Assembly (NCBI GenBank): GCA_963667505.2
Contig: OY763490.2
Location: 2,108,001-2,172,000 of the forward strand
Direction: 5' to 3'
Origin: Aldehydirespirator sp963667505
GTDB taxonomy: Bacteria > Actinomycetota > Acidimicrobiia > Acidimicrobiales > Aldehydirespiratoraceae
Length of the DNA: 64,000 bases
This document shows, one piece after another, positions 23,026-30,697 of the stretch (within the stretch, counting starts at the first letter, position 1; each line of letters opens with the position of its first letter). The translations under genes were made by a program, and so were the position numbers. A model generated the notes under the pieces. That model searched no databases. It saw only the letters and a list, made by a program, of their open reading frames with translations, and was not told the origin of the DNA.

Positions 23026-24581
23026 TGGCTGCCAGGACCGAGGTCGTTGCCGACTGCTACGTGGACAGCGTGCGGCTGCTGGAGGCCACCCGGGCGATGC
23101 GGGAGGCGCCCGGCGTGGACTGGGCCGGGGCGCTGATGGCCACGCCGGCCAACCTGGAGGTCCTGGCCGCGGAGGGCGCGACCGGAGGCCTCGACGGCGC
23201 TACGGCCAACGACCTGGTGCTGGCGGTGCGGGGGGCCGAAGGGCAGTTGGCCACCGGGCTTGAGGCCGGCAGGCAGGTGCTGTTCGAGGCCACTGTTCCC
23301 GATGGCGACTCCGATTCCGTCTCAGCCCGGCTGCGGCCGGCCGACCTGGACGAGGCCCTGGCCGTGGCCCCCGACGCCAACGTCGCGGTCGTGTCGGTGC
23401 CCGGCCCCTACGCGGCCCTCGAAGCCCACAAGGCCCTGAGCCGAGGGCTCGATGTGCTGCTGTTCAGCGACAACGTGCCGCTGGCCGACGAGATCGGCCT
23501 GAAGCAGCGGGCCCGCGCCCTCGGCCGGCTGGTGATGGGGCCGGGAGCGGGCACGGCCGCGCTGGCCGGCGTCGGCCTGGGGTTTTCGAACCGGGCGGCA
23601 CCCGGGCCGGTGGGCGTGGTGGCCGCGGCCGGGACCGGCGCCCAGGAGGCGATGACGCTGCTCGACCGCTGGGGATCGGGCGTGTCCCATGTGATCGGCG
23701 TGGGCGGCCGGGACCTGTCCGCCGACGTGGGCGCCCTCATGGCCGAGGCCGCGATGAAAGCGCTCGAAGCCCACGACGGCACCGAGTTGGTGCTGCTCGT
23801 GTCCAAGCCGCCCGCGCCCTCCGCGGCCGAGCGCCTGCTGGGCGCGACCAGGAACAAGCCGGTCGTGGCCGCGCTGATCGGGCTCGACCAGCCGGTGGCG
23901 GCGGCACCCGGCGTGACGGTGTGCAACACCCTCGAGCAGGGGGTGGCGGACGTGCTGGCCCGTTTGGGCCACGCCCGGCCCGACCCGGCAGGCGCCATCG
24001 ACGCCGACGTGGCGGCCAGGTCGGTGGCCCTGCCCCCGTCGAGGCGGCGCCTGGTGGGGCTCTTCAGCGGGGGCACGCTGGCCTACGAGGCGATGATCGT
24101 GGCCAGCCGCCACATCGGGCCGATCCTCTCCAACACGCCCCTCGACCCGGCGTGGTCCCTGCCCGGATCCCCGGACGGGCACCTGTGCCTGGACTTGGGC
24201 GAGGAAGAGTTCACCCGCGGACGGCCCCATCCGATGATCGACCCCGAAGCGCGAGTCGAGCTCATGCGAGCCCAGGCCTCGGACTCGACGGTTGCCGCGG
24301 TGCTGCTGGACGTGGTGATCGGCGACGGGGCCCATCCCGACCCGGCGGCGGTGCTGGCCCCGGTCGCGGCCGAGATCACGGCGTCGGGCGCGGCGGTGGT
24401 TGCCTACGTCCTCGGCACCGGCCAGGACCCGCAGGGCTTCGAGCAGCAGCGGGCCGCCCTGCGCGAGGCCGCCTGCGTGGTGGCCGACACGAACGCCCGG
24501 GCGGCGCTGGCGGCGGCCGCGCTCGTCAACCGCGACCCCGCCCTGGTCCACCTCGACTTGTCGGCGGACCTCGCCGCGTAG
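23022..24581 (+). CDS. fdrA: FdrA-family protein (oxamate carbamoyltransferase component AllF)
   Basis: 519 residues with the FdrA architecture: an N-terminal segment, a CoA-binding-like Rossmann domain (GVVAAAGTGAQEAMTLLDRWG), and a succinyl-CoA-synthetase-like C-terminal part (GLFSGGTLAYEAMIVASRHIGPILSN; GRPHPMIDP with the His that is phosphorylated in succinyl-CoA synthetase relatives; VLLDVVIGDGAHPDPA). In E. coli it is linked to oxalurate/oxamate carbamoyl transfer together with YlbE and YlbF. Coupled to the upstream carbamate kinase by a 4-bp overlap. Its two expected partners are on the other strand at 8.4 and 19.2 kb. Confidence 0.92.
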   Translation: MMAARTEVVADCYVDSVRLLEATRAMREAPGVDWAGALMATPANLEVLAAEGATGGLDGATANDLVLAVRGAEGQLATGLEAGRQVLFEATVPDGDSDSVSARLRPADLDEALAVAPDANVAVVSVPGPYAALEAHKALSRGLDVLLFSDNVPLADEIGLKQRARALGRLVMGPGAGTAALAGVGLGFSNRAAPGPVGVVAAAGTGAQEAMTLLDRWGSGVSHVIGVGGRDLSADVGALMAEAAMKALEAHDGTELVLLVSKPPAPSAAERLLGATRNKPVVAALIGLDQPVAAAPGVTVCNTLEQGVADVLARLGHARPDPAGAIDADVAARSVALPPSRRRLVGLFSGGTLAYEAMIVASRHIGPILSNTPLDPAWSLPGSPDGHLCLDLGEEEFTRGRPHPMIDPEARVELMRAQASDSTVAAVLLDVVIGDGAHPDPAAVLAPVAAEITASGAAVVAYVLGTGQDPQGFEQQRAALREAACVVADTNARAALAAAALVNRDPALVHLDLSADLAA

Positions 24582-24647
24582 GCTCGTCGCGCCCGACCGG
24601 CGCCGGTCGCAACCGGCCGCGCCGACGCACCCTGTCACGGCTCGTCC

Positions 24648-25799
24648 ATGTCCCTGTCCGCCCGGATCGCGATCGCCACCTACTCGGTCAAGCCGCGGGG
24701 CGGGGCCGTGCACAGCGTGGAACTGGCCGAGGCTCTGGCCGCCGAGGGCGTGGACGTCACGCTGATCGCGCTCGGGGACCCGGCCGAGGGCTTCTTCCGG
24801 CCGACCACCGTGCCCGTTCGCATCATCGAGGCCCCACCGCGGGCCGACACCCTCACCGAGCGGGTGTTCTCCCACATCGAGGCGATGACCGCCGGGCTGG
24901 ACGAGCTCGGCGACCGGTTCGACGTTGTGCACACCCAGGACTGCATCTCGGCGCGGGCCGCAGCCCGGGTGCGAGACGACGGCGCGCCCTTCCGGCTGCT
25001 GCGCACGGTGCACCACATCGACGACTTCACCACTCCGGCTCTGATCGAGTGTCAGGACGCGGCCATACGGGAACCGGACCGGGTGCTGGTGGTGAGCGAC
25101 CCGTGGAAGAGGCGCCTGCTACAGGACTACGGCGTCGAGGCCGCGGTGGTGACCAACGGAGTGAGGGTCGAGCGCTTCGCGGCGGCCTGCCCGCCCGCCG
25201 AGCTCAGACGCCTGCGAGCGCGGGCAGGCGCAGGCGACCGCCACATGTTCCTGACCGTGGGAGGGATCGAGCCCCGCAAAGGCTCCCGGTACCTGGTCGA
25301 GGCGTTGGGCCGGTTGAAAGCGTCGCCGGGTCCGGCGGCGATGCTGGCGGTGGTGGGCGGGCACTCGTTCCAGGACTACCGGGCCTACCGCGACGAGGTG
25401 CTCGGCTCGCTGGGCCGCCACGGCCTGCGGCTCGGCGACGACGTGGTGCTGGTGGGCACGGTCCCCGAAGACGAGCTGCCGCGGTGGTTCGGCGCCGCCG
25501 ACAGCTTCGTGTTCCCGTCGATCAGCGAGGGTTGGGGCCTGGTGGTGCTGGAGGCCCTGGCGGCCGGTCTGCCGGTGGTGGCGTCCGACATCGAGGTCTT
25601 CCGCAATTTCCTGACCCACGACGCCGACGCCGTGCTGACCGCGGCGGCCGACCCTGACTCGCTGGCCACCGGGATGGCCCGAGTGCGGGACGACCCGGAC
25701 CTCGTGCGGCGGCTGCGGGCCGGCGGGGCGGCCACGGCCCGCCGCTACTCGTGGGCGGCCAGCGCCCGTCAGCACATCGAGATCTACGGCGAGGCCTGA
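24648..25799 (+). CDS. MSMEG_0565-family glycosyltransferase (GT4)
   Basis: 383 residues. The N-terminal RIAIATYSVKPRGGAVHSVELAEAL and the DVVHTQDCISARAAARV segment fit the MSMEG_0565 family that accompanies Nit1C clusters in actinobacteria. The C-terminal GT-B domain shows GGIEPRKGSRYLVEAL and the EX7E motif in SEGWGLVVLEALAAGLPVVASD. Donor and acceptor are unknown. It follows fdrA by 66 bp on the same strand. Its presence is one more marker that this is a Nit1C-derived locus. Confidence 0.85.
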   Translation: MSLSARIAIATYSVKPRGGAVHSVELAEALAAEGVDVTLIALGDPAEGFFRPTTVPVRIIEAPPRADTLTERVFSHIEAMTAGLDELGDRFDVVHTQDCISARAAARVRDDGAPFRLLRTVHHIDDFTTPALIECQDAAIREPDRVLVVSDPWKRRLLQDYGVEAAVVTNGVRVERFAAACPPAELRRLRARAGAGDRHMFLTVGGIEPRKGSRYLVEALGRLKASPGPAAMLAVVGGHSFQDYRAYRDEVLGSLGRHGLRLGDDVVLVGTVPEDELPRWFGAADSFVFPSISEGWGLVVLEALAAGLPVVASDIEVFRNFLTHDADAVLTAAADPDSLATGMARVRDDPDLVRRLRAGGAATARRYSWAASARQHIEIYGEA

Positions 25800-25847
25800 A
25801 CCCGCTGGGGTGCGACCGCCCTGCCCGAACCGACGTGTTGCAGAGGC

Positions 25848-26570
25848 CTACGCCGAGGCCTGAGCCTGCGGGAGATGTCCCGTCCGGTCCGGCCGGAACA
25901 GCAGGGTGCCCATCACCATTGAGAGCACCGCCCAGGCGGCGGCCAGGCTGCCCAGCGACGCCAGCCGGAACCGCCACACGAGATCGGCCGGTGCGTCGAT
26001 TGCGTCGGAGTTGCCGGGAAGAGCCACGAAGATCACCAGCAGGCCCGCGCCGTAGCAGGCTGCCGCGGCCCAGGCCTTCGGCACCGGCGCCAGTCGGGTC
26101 GTCCGGTGGAGGCGCCACACGGTGAGGGTCAGCAGGATCGACAGCGCCAAGCAGGCGAAGTAGAGCAGGGTGCGTTCGTTGACGGTGTCGGGGTCGCCCA
26201 CCGCGGGCGGGTTGGCCGGATACTTGAGGAACGGCACCAGCACGACGCTGACGAACCCGGCGAGCCCCAACCGCACCGAGGCACCCAGCGGCGTGGCCGC
26301 CGTCAGCCGCGGCCCAACCGCGGCGAGCACCACCGCGAAGATGACGCCAAGGGCCAGCCCGAACACGATCAGCCCGACAGCTCCGCCGATCTCCTGCACA
26401 CCCCGCCCGAACAGATCCTCGTGATGGGCGCCCCCGGAGGCATGGGCGCGGCTGTCCTCCAGGGCGATGGCGTCTCGTATCGGCCCCCGGCCGACGGTGG
26501 CTGCGAACAGCGCGGCGGCCGCGCCCGCGGCCAGCCCGGCCAGGCAGCCGACGCCGAGGAGCCGCCTCAT
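25848..26570 (-). CDS. cbtA: CbtA-type cobalt transporter membrane subunit
   Basis: 240 residues with about five to six membrane segments (GCLAGLAAGAAAALFAATVG at the N-terminus, then four hydrophobic stretches, the last being LAAAWAVLSMVMGTLLF). It has the family's His-containing loop (HASGGAHHEDLFGRGVQEIGG) and LLYFACLALSILLTLTVW. CbtA with CbtB forms a predicted cobalt importer usually seen under cobalamin control. Here it lies 13 kb from a cobalt-type nitrile hydratase, which needs intracellular cobalt. Downstream of cbtB by 16 bp on the same strand. Confidence 0.85.
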   Translation of the reverse strand: MRRLLGVGCLAGLAAGAAAALFAATVGRGPIRDAIALEDSRAHASGGAHHEDLFGRGVQEIGGAVGLIVFGLALGVIFAVVLAAVGPRLTAATPLGASVRLGLAGFVSVVLVPFLKYPANPPAVGDPDTVNERTLLYFACLALSILLTLTVWRLHRTTRLAPVPKAWAAAACYGAGLLVIFVALPGNSDAIDAPADLVWRFRLASLGSLAAAWAVLSMVMGTLLFRPDRTGHLPQAQASA

Positions 26571-26586
26571 TCAGCGGGCGGAGCCG

Positions 26587-26790
26587 TCAGTGACAGGGGA
26601 CGCCAACAAAGTGGCGGCCGTCATGGAAGAACTCGTGGAGGGTCTCGGCGGCCTGGCTGAGCACGGCACCGTTCTCCAGCATCACGAAGTACGACGCCAG
26701 CGCGGCCACCGCCACCAGTGCCCAGGCCCACAACGGGACGTCGACCTCTGGAAAGGCCGACGCGGCTGCGGGCAGAGTGTGCGTCTCCAT
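26587..26790 (-). CDS. cbtB: CbtB-type cobalt transporter small subunit
   Basis: 67 residues: one membrane helix (LWAWALVAVAALASYFVML) followed by a short C-terminal tail with four His and a Cys, LHEFFHDGRHFVGVPCH, the diagnostic CbtB metal-binding end. The ATG at 26790 gives the usual family length; an in-frame start 12 codons upstream is possible. First gene of the cbtB-cbtA pair. No convincing cobalamin riboswitch was found upstream. Confidence 0.85.
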   Translation of the reverse strand: METHTLPAAASAFPEVDVPLWAWALVAVAALASYFVMLENGAVLSQAAETLHEFFHDGRHFVGVPCH

Positions 26791-27037
26791 GCCCACAGTG
26801 TCGCACATGCCAGCAGGCGGCACCAACCTCTATCCGAGGAGCGCTGGCGATAGGGACGGGTGCTGCCCGCGAGAGCATCAGGGACCCTCAACCACCCCGC
26901 TCCCCCAAACCCGCGAAGGTCCGAACTCCTGACAGACCCTCGCCGACAGGTCAGCGTTGCCCGATATAGATGGCAGCGGCTTCAGCCCCAGCCATCTCCT
27001 AGAGCGTTTCCAGTTCGGCGCGCCAAGGAGGCGTGCT

Positions 27038-27120
27038 CCAATCAGACGCTCAACTATCCTCCAATCAGTAGTGCAGAAGCCTTCCAATAGGTAGCGCAGA
27101 AACCTTCCAATCGGTATCAT
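27038..27120. repeat. 23-bp-periodic CCAATC repeats upstream of a decayed ATPase gene
   Basis: Units start at 27038, 27061, 27084 and 27107, exactly 23 bp apart, beginning CCAATCA, CCAATCA, CCAATAG and CCAATCG; the second and third units match over most of their length (CAATNNGTAGNGCAGAANCCTT). The array abuts the ATPase fragment that follows. Together with nearby sequence it is lower in GC than the rest. The layout copies that of the 22-bp array before the intact ATPase at 813. Confidence 0.8.
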
Positions 27121-27260
27121 AAGCTGTATGGACGGGTACATCGCGTCGATGACGAGCTGGACGAACTGGTCGCCGGACTGCCCGCGATTTCCATCAAGGG
27201 TCCGAGGGCGGTGGGCAAGACCGAGACTGCGCTGCGCCGGGCCGGGGGGGAGATACTGAG
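27121..27260 (+). pseudogene. 5' fragment of a DUF4143-type AAA ATPase gene
   Basis: The frame starting at 27121 reads LYGRVHRVDDELDELVAGLP, then AISIKGPRAVGKTETALRRAG, the typical N-terminus and Walker A (GPRAVGKT) of AAA_14/DUF4143 ATPases. Similarity ends after about 45 residues, and no Walker B or later domain follows; the next 150 bp have no recognisable coding signal. No clear start codon remains in frame. I read it as a decayed gene, related to but not a copy of the intact ATPase at 813-1991. The rest of 26791-27414 holds only the repeat array. Confidence 0.65.
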
Positions 27261-27414
27261 AGCCGAGCCGGAGCGCCGACCGGCCCGTCGAGGTCACCGA
27301 GCAACTTCCCGTCCAGAACAGGCGGGGAAGTGTTCTCCATCACCGAACCGTATCTCTTCGCCACGCCACCGATGAGGTAGAGTGCCCTACACTGACACTC
27401 GCGAAGGTTGATGG

Positions 27415-27873
27415 ATGTCCACTGACGAAGGAGCACGTACCGGCGAGACGAGGCGGCGTCGCAAGTGGCCATGGGTCCTTCTCGGTTTTGGCGTGCTCGG
27501 CATCGGTGGGTGCGCTGTGGTGGTCTTCGGAACCCTCAGCGCCGTAGACGAGGCGATGGAAGAGCAGAAACGGGCTGACCAAGAAGCGCTCGACCAAGTC
27601 ACCTGCCGGGCTGTCGGAGTAGACTTCGTTGGCGACTTGGAGGTCGAGGTGACGGCGAGGAACACGACGTCCAAGCGGTCCGACTATCACATGGAGTTTG
27701 AGTTGCTTGACCAGGATGGTGAATTCTTGGGAGACGGATTCGGGATTCTGACCAACGTCCCAGCGGGAGCTACGTTCACGGAGACTGCACTCACGACGAC
27801 CGACGCCCCGAGCGGATCGCATGTCGGAGTGAGATGTAACCCCATCGACGTAGATCGGTTCGCATCCACTTGA
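27415..27873 (+). CDS. Membrane-anchored protein with FxLYD-like extracellular domain
   Basis: 152 residues: a charged N-terminus (TRRRRKWP), one membrane helix (VLLGFGVLGIGGCAVVVFG, about 20-38), a short helical linker rich in Glu/Gln, and a beta-type domain (VGDLEVEVTARNTTSKRSDYHMEFELLDQDGEFLGDG...VPAGATFTE), resembling FxLYD domains of secreted and membrane proteins. Two cysteines (about 64 and 142) could form a disulfide. Base composition is lower in GC than neighbours, which fits horizontal acquisition with the adjacent ATPase fragment. Function unknown. Confidence 0.7.
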   Translation: MSTDEGARTGETRRRRKWPWVLLGFGVLGIGGCAVVVFGTLSAVDEAMEEQKRADQEALDQVTCRAVGVDFVGDLEVEVTARNTTSKRSDYHMEFELLDQDGEFLGDGFGILTNVPAGATFTETALTTTDAPSGSHVGVRCNPIDVDRFAST

Positions 27874-27947
27874 TCGCCTCGCGTGGTGAAGCCAGCCGAG
27901 TTAGCACTGCGAGGGCCAGCCGCCTTCGCCGCACCGGTCCTCAAGCC

Positions 27948-28952
27948 TCAGGGGTGGGTTTCGCTGGTGGGGGGGCGGTCGAGCAGGGATCGGTAGGCCG
28001 CGGCGGCCGGGCGGCCGTCCTCGATCACGGCCCGCACCTCCTCGGTTATGGGCATTTCCACCGCCAGCGAGCGGGCCAGCGACGCCACCACCGGCGTGGA
28101 CTTCACGCCCTCGGCGACTTGGGCCATGGACGCGATGACCTCATGTAGCGGCTCGCCCCGTCCCAGGCGCTCGCCCACATGGCGGTTGCGGCTCTGAGCG
28201 CTGACACAGGTGGCCACGATGTCTCCGATGCCGGCGAGGCCCGCGAAGGTGCGCGGATCGCCGCCGAGGGCCACGCCCAGGCGGGTCACCTCGGCCAAGC
28301 CTCGGGTGATGAGGGCGGCCCGGGTGTTGTCGCCGGCTGCGAGCCCGTCGGCGATGCCGGCGGCCAGCGCGATCACGTTCTTGGTGGCGCCCGCGATCTC
28401 GGCGCCGACGACGTCGGTGTTGGTGTACACCCGGAAGTCCCCGGCGCCGAAGATGTCCTGGAGCTGCTCGGCCAGCGGCGTGTCGGCAGGCACCATCGCC
28501 AGCACGGCCGCGGCCGCCTGTCCGGCCAGGATCTCCTTGGCCAGATTCGGCCCGGTGAGGACCCCGGCCGGACAACCGGGCAGTTCGTCGGCCACCACCT
28601 CGGTCATCCGCTTGCAGGTGTGTCCCTCGAGGCCCTTGGCGAGCGACACAACGGGCGTGCGTTCGCCCACATGGTGCCGCAGCAGCCGCAGCGTGTCGCG
28701 GAAGCCGTGAGAGGGCACCCCCATCACCACCGCGTCGGCGCCGCGGGCCGCGTCGGCGATGTCGGCGGTGGCCCGCAGGTCGGGGTGCAGCCGCCGGCCG
28801 GGCAGGTAGCGGGTGTTCTCGCCGGTCGAGTTCACCGCGTCGGCCACCGCAGGGTCCCGGGCGTACAGCACTGTGGGAGCGTTGTGGGCGCACAGGTGGG
28901 CGACGGTCGTGCCCCATGAGCCTGCGCCGATCACTGCGATCCTGACGCTCAT
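27948..28952 (-). CDS. gpsA: NAD(P)-dependent glycerol-3-phosphate dehydrogenase
   Basis: 334 residues. The Rossmann motif is IGAGSWGTT near the N-terminus, followed by VSLAKGLEG, VLTGPNLAKEI, the catalytic-Lys region EIAGATKNVIALAAGIADG, and LAGIGDIVATCVS. It interconverts dihydroxyacetone phosphate and sn-glycerol 3-phosphate for phospholipid synthesis. The ATG at 28952 places the Rossmann motif at the usual distance; GGGGCGGG precedes it. Divergent from cofC. Confidence 0.95.
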   Translation of the reverse strand: MSVRIAVIGAGSWGTTVAHLCAHNAPTVLYARDPAVADAVNSTGENTRYLPGRRLHPDLRATADIADAARGADAVVMGVPSHGFRDTLRLLRHHVGERTPVVSLAKGLEGHTCKRMTEVVADELPGCPAGVLTGPNLAKEILAGQAAAAVLAMVPADTPLAEQLQDIFGAGDFRVYTNTDVVGAEIAGATKNVIALAAGIADGLAAGDNTRAALITRGLAEVTRLGVALGGDPRTFAGLAGIGDIVATCVSAQSRNRHVGERLGRGEPLHEVIASMAQVAEGVKSTPVVASLARSLAVEMPITEEVRAVIEDGRPAAAAYRSLLDRPPTSETHP

Positions 28953-29107
28953 GGCCCGCCCCAACGCTCGCGCTGCCGACAGCCCTCCCTCGCCGATGCC
29001 CGGACGGCACGACCGGTGGTCCGCTCCTTCGCCGGTGCAGCCCGGACGTTCACAGCCGCAACCCTAGACTCGCGCCGCCCCTCAAACGGAATGCCTGGAG
29101 GCGCCCG

Positions 29108-29731
29108 GTGGCGTTGCCGCAAGCTGAAGAGCCCGCTACGGCGGCGGTCGTGCCGATCCGCTCTTTCGACGGTGCCTTATCGCGCCTGGAAACCGTCCTG
29201 GGCCGCTCCGGCTGCCGCGAGCTGATGCGCCGAATGGCCGGCCGGGTCGTGGCCGCGGCCGGCGACATGCCGGTGCATGTGGCCACCGATGACGCCGAGG
29301 TTGCGGCCTGGGCCTCGGGCCTGGGGGCGACCGTGGAGCCGGTCGGCCAGCCCGGCCTGTCCACCGCGGTCTCCGTGGCCGTGGACCGTCTCGCCGCGTC
29401 TGGCGTCGAGCGAGCCGTCGTGGCCCACGCCGACCTGGCCCTGGCCCGGTCGCTGAGGCCGGCCGTGGGGCCCGGGCTGGTTATAGCGCCCGACCGGCGG
29501 CGCGACGGCTCGAACGTGCTCTGCGTGCCCACCGCGGCGGGATTCGGCTTTTCCTACGGCCCGGGCTCGTTCGGCCGCCACATGGCCGAGGCCGTCCGGC
29601 TGGGCCTGGACGTCACCGTGGTGAACGACGAGACCCTGGCCACCGACATCGACCACCCCGAGGACCTGCTGGTGCTGAGCGACTCCGACCGCCTCGCCCT
29701 GGGACTCAACCAGCTCGCGGTGACGCCGTGA
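29108..29731 (+). CDS. cofC: 2-phospho-L-lactate guanylyltransferase-type protein (F420 biosynthesis)
   Basis: 207 residues of the CofC/FbiD nucleotidyltransferase fold: VVPIRSFDGALSRLETVLG, VHVATDDAEVAAWASGLGA, VAHADLALA, and VIAPDRRRDGSNVLCVPTAAGFGFSYGPGSFGRHMAEA, a stretch diagnostic for CofC. It activates 2-phospholactate or phosphoenolpyruvate with GTP on the way to coenzyme F420. The LLM oxidoreductases in this window could use F420. GTG start with GGAGG 7 bp upstream. Its stop overlaps the first of two micro-ORFs leading to the PIG-L gene. Confidence 0.88.
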   Translation: MALPQAEEPATAAVVPIRSFDGALSRLETVLGRSGCRELMRRMAGRVVAAAGDMPVHVATDDAEVAAWASGLGATVEPVGQPGLSTAVSVAVDRLAASGVERAVVAHADLALARSLRPAVGPGLVIAPDRRRDGSNVLCVPTAAGFGFSYGPGSFGRHMAEAVRLGLDVTVVNDETLATDIDHPEDLLVLSDSDRLALGLNQLAVTP

Positions 29732-29790
29732 CCGCTGCCCACTCCAACCACCCCGCACCGAAGGCCGACAGGCCCGCCGCGATCCCATGA
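29728..29790 (+). CDS. Micro-ORF 1 (20 residues) in the cofC / PIG-L junction
   Basis: GTG at 29728 overlaps the cofC stop (GTGA), and the TGA at 29788 overlaps the ATG of the next micro-ORF (ATGA). It encodes MTAAHSNHPAPKADRPAAIP. The 59-bp unit is repeated directly downstream. Whether it is translated as a product or only carries ribosomes across the junction is unknown. Confidence 0.4.
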   Translation: MTAAHSNHPAPKADRPAAIP

Positions 29791-29849
29791 CAACCGTTCA
29801 CTCCAACCACCCCGCACCGAAGCTCGACAGGCCCGCGGTGAGTCTGTGA
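29787..29849 (+). CDS. Micro-ORF 2 (20 residues) in the cofC / PIG-L junction
   Basis: ATG at 29787 to TGA at 29847, overlapping micro-ORF 1 by ATGA and the PIG-L start by GTGA. It encodes MTTVHSNHPAPKLDRPAVSL, 15 of 20 residues identical to micro-ORF 1. The first residues (MTTV) equal those of the PIG-L protein, so the repeat unit seems to derive from that gene's start. Confidence 0.4.
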   Translation: MTTVHSNHPAPKLDRPAVSL

Positions 29850-30577
29850 CTACCGTGGACGTGACCGTGCCGGGGCGGGCGCTGGCCATCGGTGCCCATC
29901 CCGACGACATCGAGTTCGGCTGCGGCGCGACCCTGGCCAAGTGGGCCGAGGTTGGCTGCGAGGCGAGCCTGCTGGTGTGCACCGACGGCTCCAAGGGGAC
30001 CTGGGACGCGGACGCCGACATCGCGGCGCTGGTGAAGCGCCGACAAGCCGAGCAGTCGGAGGCCGCCAGCCGGCTGGGCGCGACCGGCGAGGTGCGCTTC
30101 CTTGGCGAGGTCGACGGGGAGCTGGAGGTGACCATGGACTTGCGCAGCCGGATGGCCAAGATCATCCGGGAACTGCGCCCCGATGTGGTGCTGGGCCACG
30201 ACCCGTGGAAGCGCTGGCGCCTGCACCCCGACCATAGGGCGGCCGGGTTCCTGTGCATGGACGCGGTGGTGGCGGCCCGGGACCCGCACTTCTTCAAGGA
30301 GCACGGCGTGGCGCACCACCGGCCCGTCGAGTTGCTGCTGTTCGAGTGCGAGGCGCCCGACCATGTCGAGCAGGTGGCCGCGGCCCAGATCGAATCCAAG
30401 GTTCGGGCCCTGCTCGCCCACGAGAGCCAGTTCCGGAGCACTCATGGCATCGGCCCGGCCGACGACGGAACCGACCTGGCCGCGTTCCGCGCTCGTGTCA
30501 TCAAGAAGTGCCGCGCCGCCGGCGGGCGGGCCGGGCTGCTCTACGGCGAGGCCTTCAAGCGGGTCGAACGGGTGTGA
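29846..30577 (+). CDS. PIG-L/LmbE-family deacetylase
   Basis: 243 residues. Zinc-site motifs AHPDD (about 18-22) and HPDHRAAG (about 130-137) are those of the LmbE/PIG-L family, whose actinobacterial members include MshB and Mca. They remove acetyl groups from N-acetylglucosamine-type substrates. The length is shorter than MshB (about 300), so a bacillithiol/mycothiol assignment is not justified. GTG start overlaps the second micro-ORF stop, implying translational coupling with cofC through the two micro-ORFs. Confidence 0.88.
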   Translation: MTTVDVTVPGRALAIGAHPDDIEFGCGATLAKWAEVGCEASLLVCTDGSKGTWDADADIAALVKRRQAEQSEAASRLGATGEVRFLGEVDGELEVTMDLRSRMAKIIRELRPDVVLGHDPWKRWRLHPDHRAAGFLCMDAVVAARDPHFFKEHGVAHHRPVELLLFECEAPDHVEQVAAAQIESKVRALLAHESQFRSTHGIGPADDGTDLAAFRARVIKKCRAAGGRAGLLYGEAFKRVERV

Positions 30578-30697
30578 CCGCCCGGCCGGGCGGAGCATCC
30601 CGCAGCGCGCCGCCGTAGGGCTGCGAAGCCGACCAGTCCCCTGCGGACGGCCCGTTCGCAAGCCCGGGGCCCCGCGGGCGCTACCGTCGGCGCGTCT

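Larger units (their letters stand above)
29728..29856. repeat. 59-bp tandem repeat spanning the cofC / PIG-L boundary
   Basis: Two full 59-bp units (29728-29786, 29787-29845) and the first 11 bp of a third, which is the start of the PIG-L gene. The core CACTCCAACCACCCCGCACC is identical in both full units. Confidence 0.85.

Noticed and set aside
26791..26900. Possible cobalamin riboswitch before cbtB
   Set aside because: The gap contains ACTGT and CCGCCTG-like pieces but no convincing B12 box or conserved core, so I do not call it.
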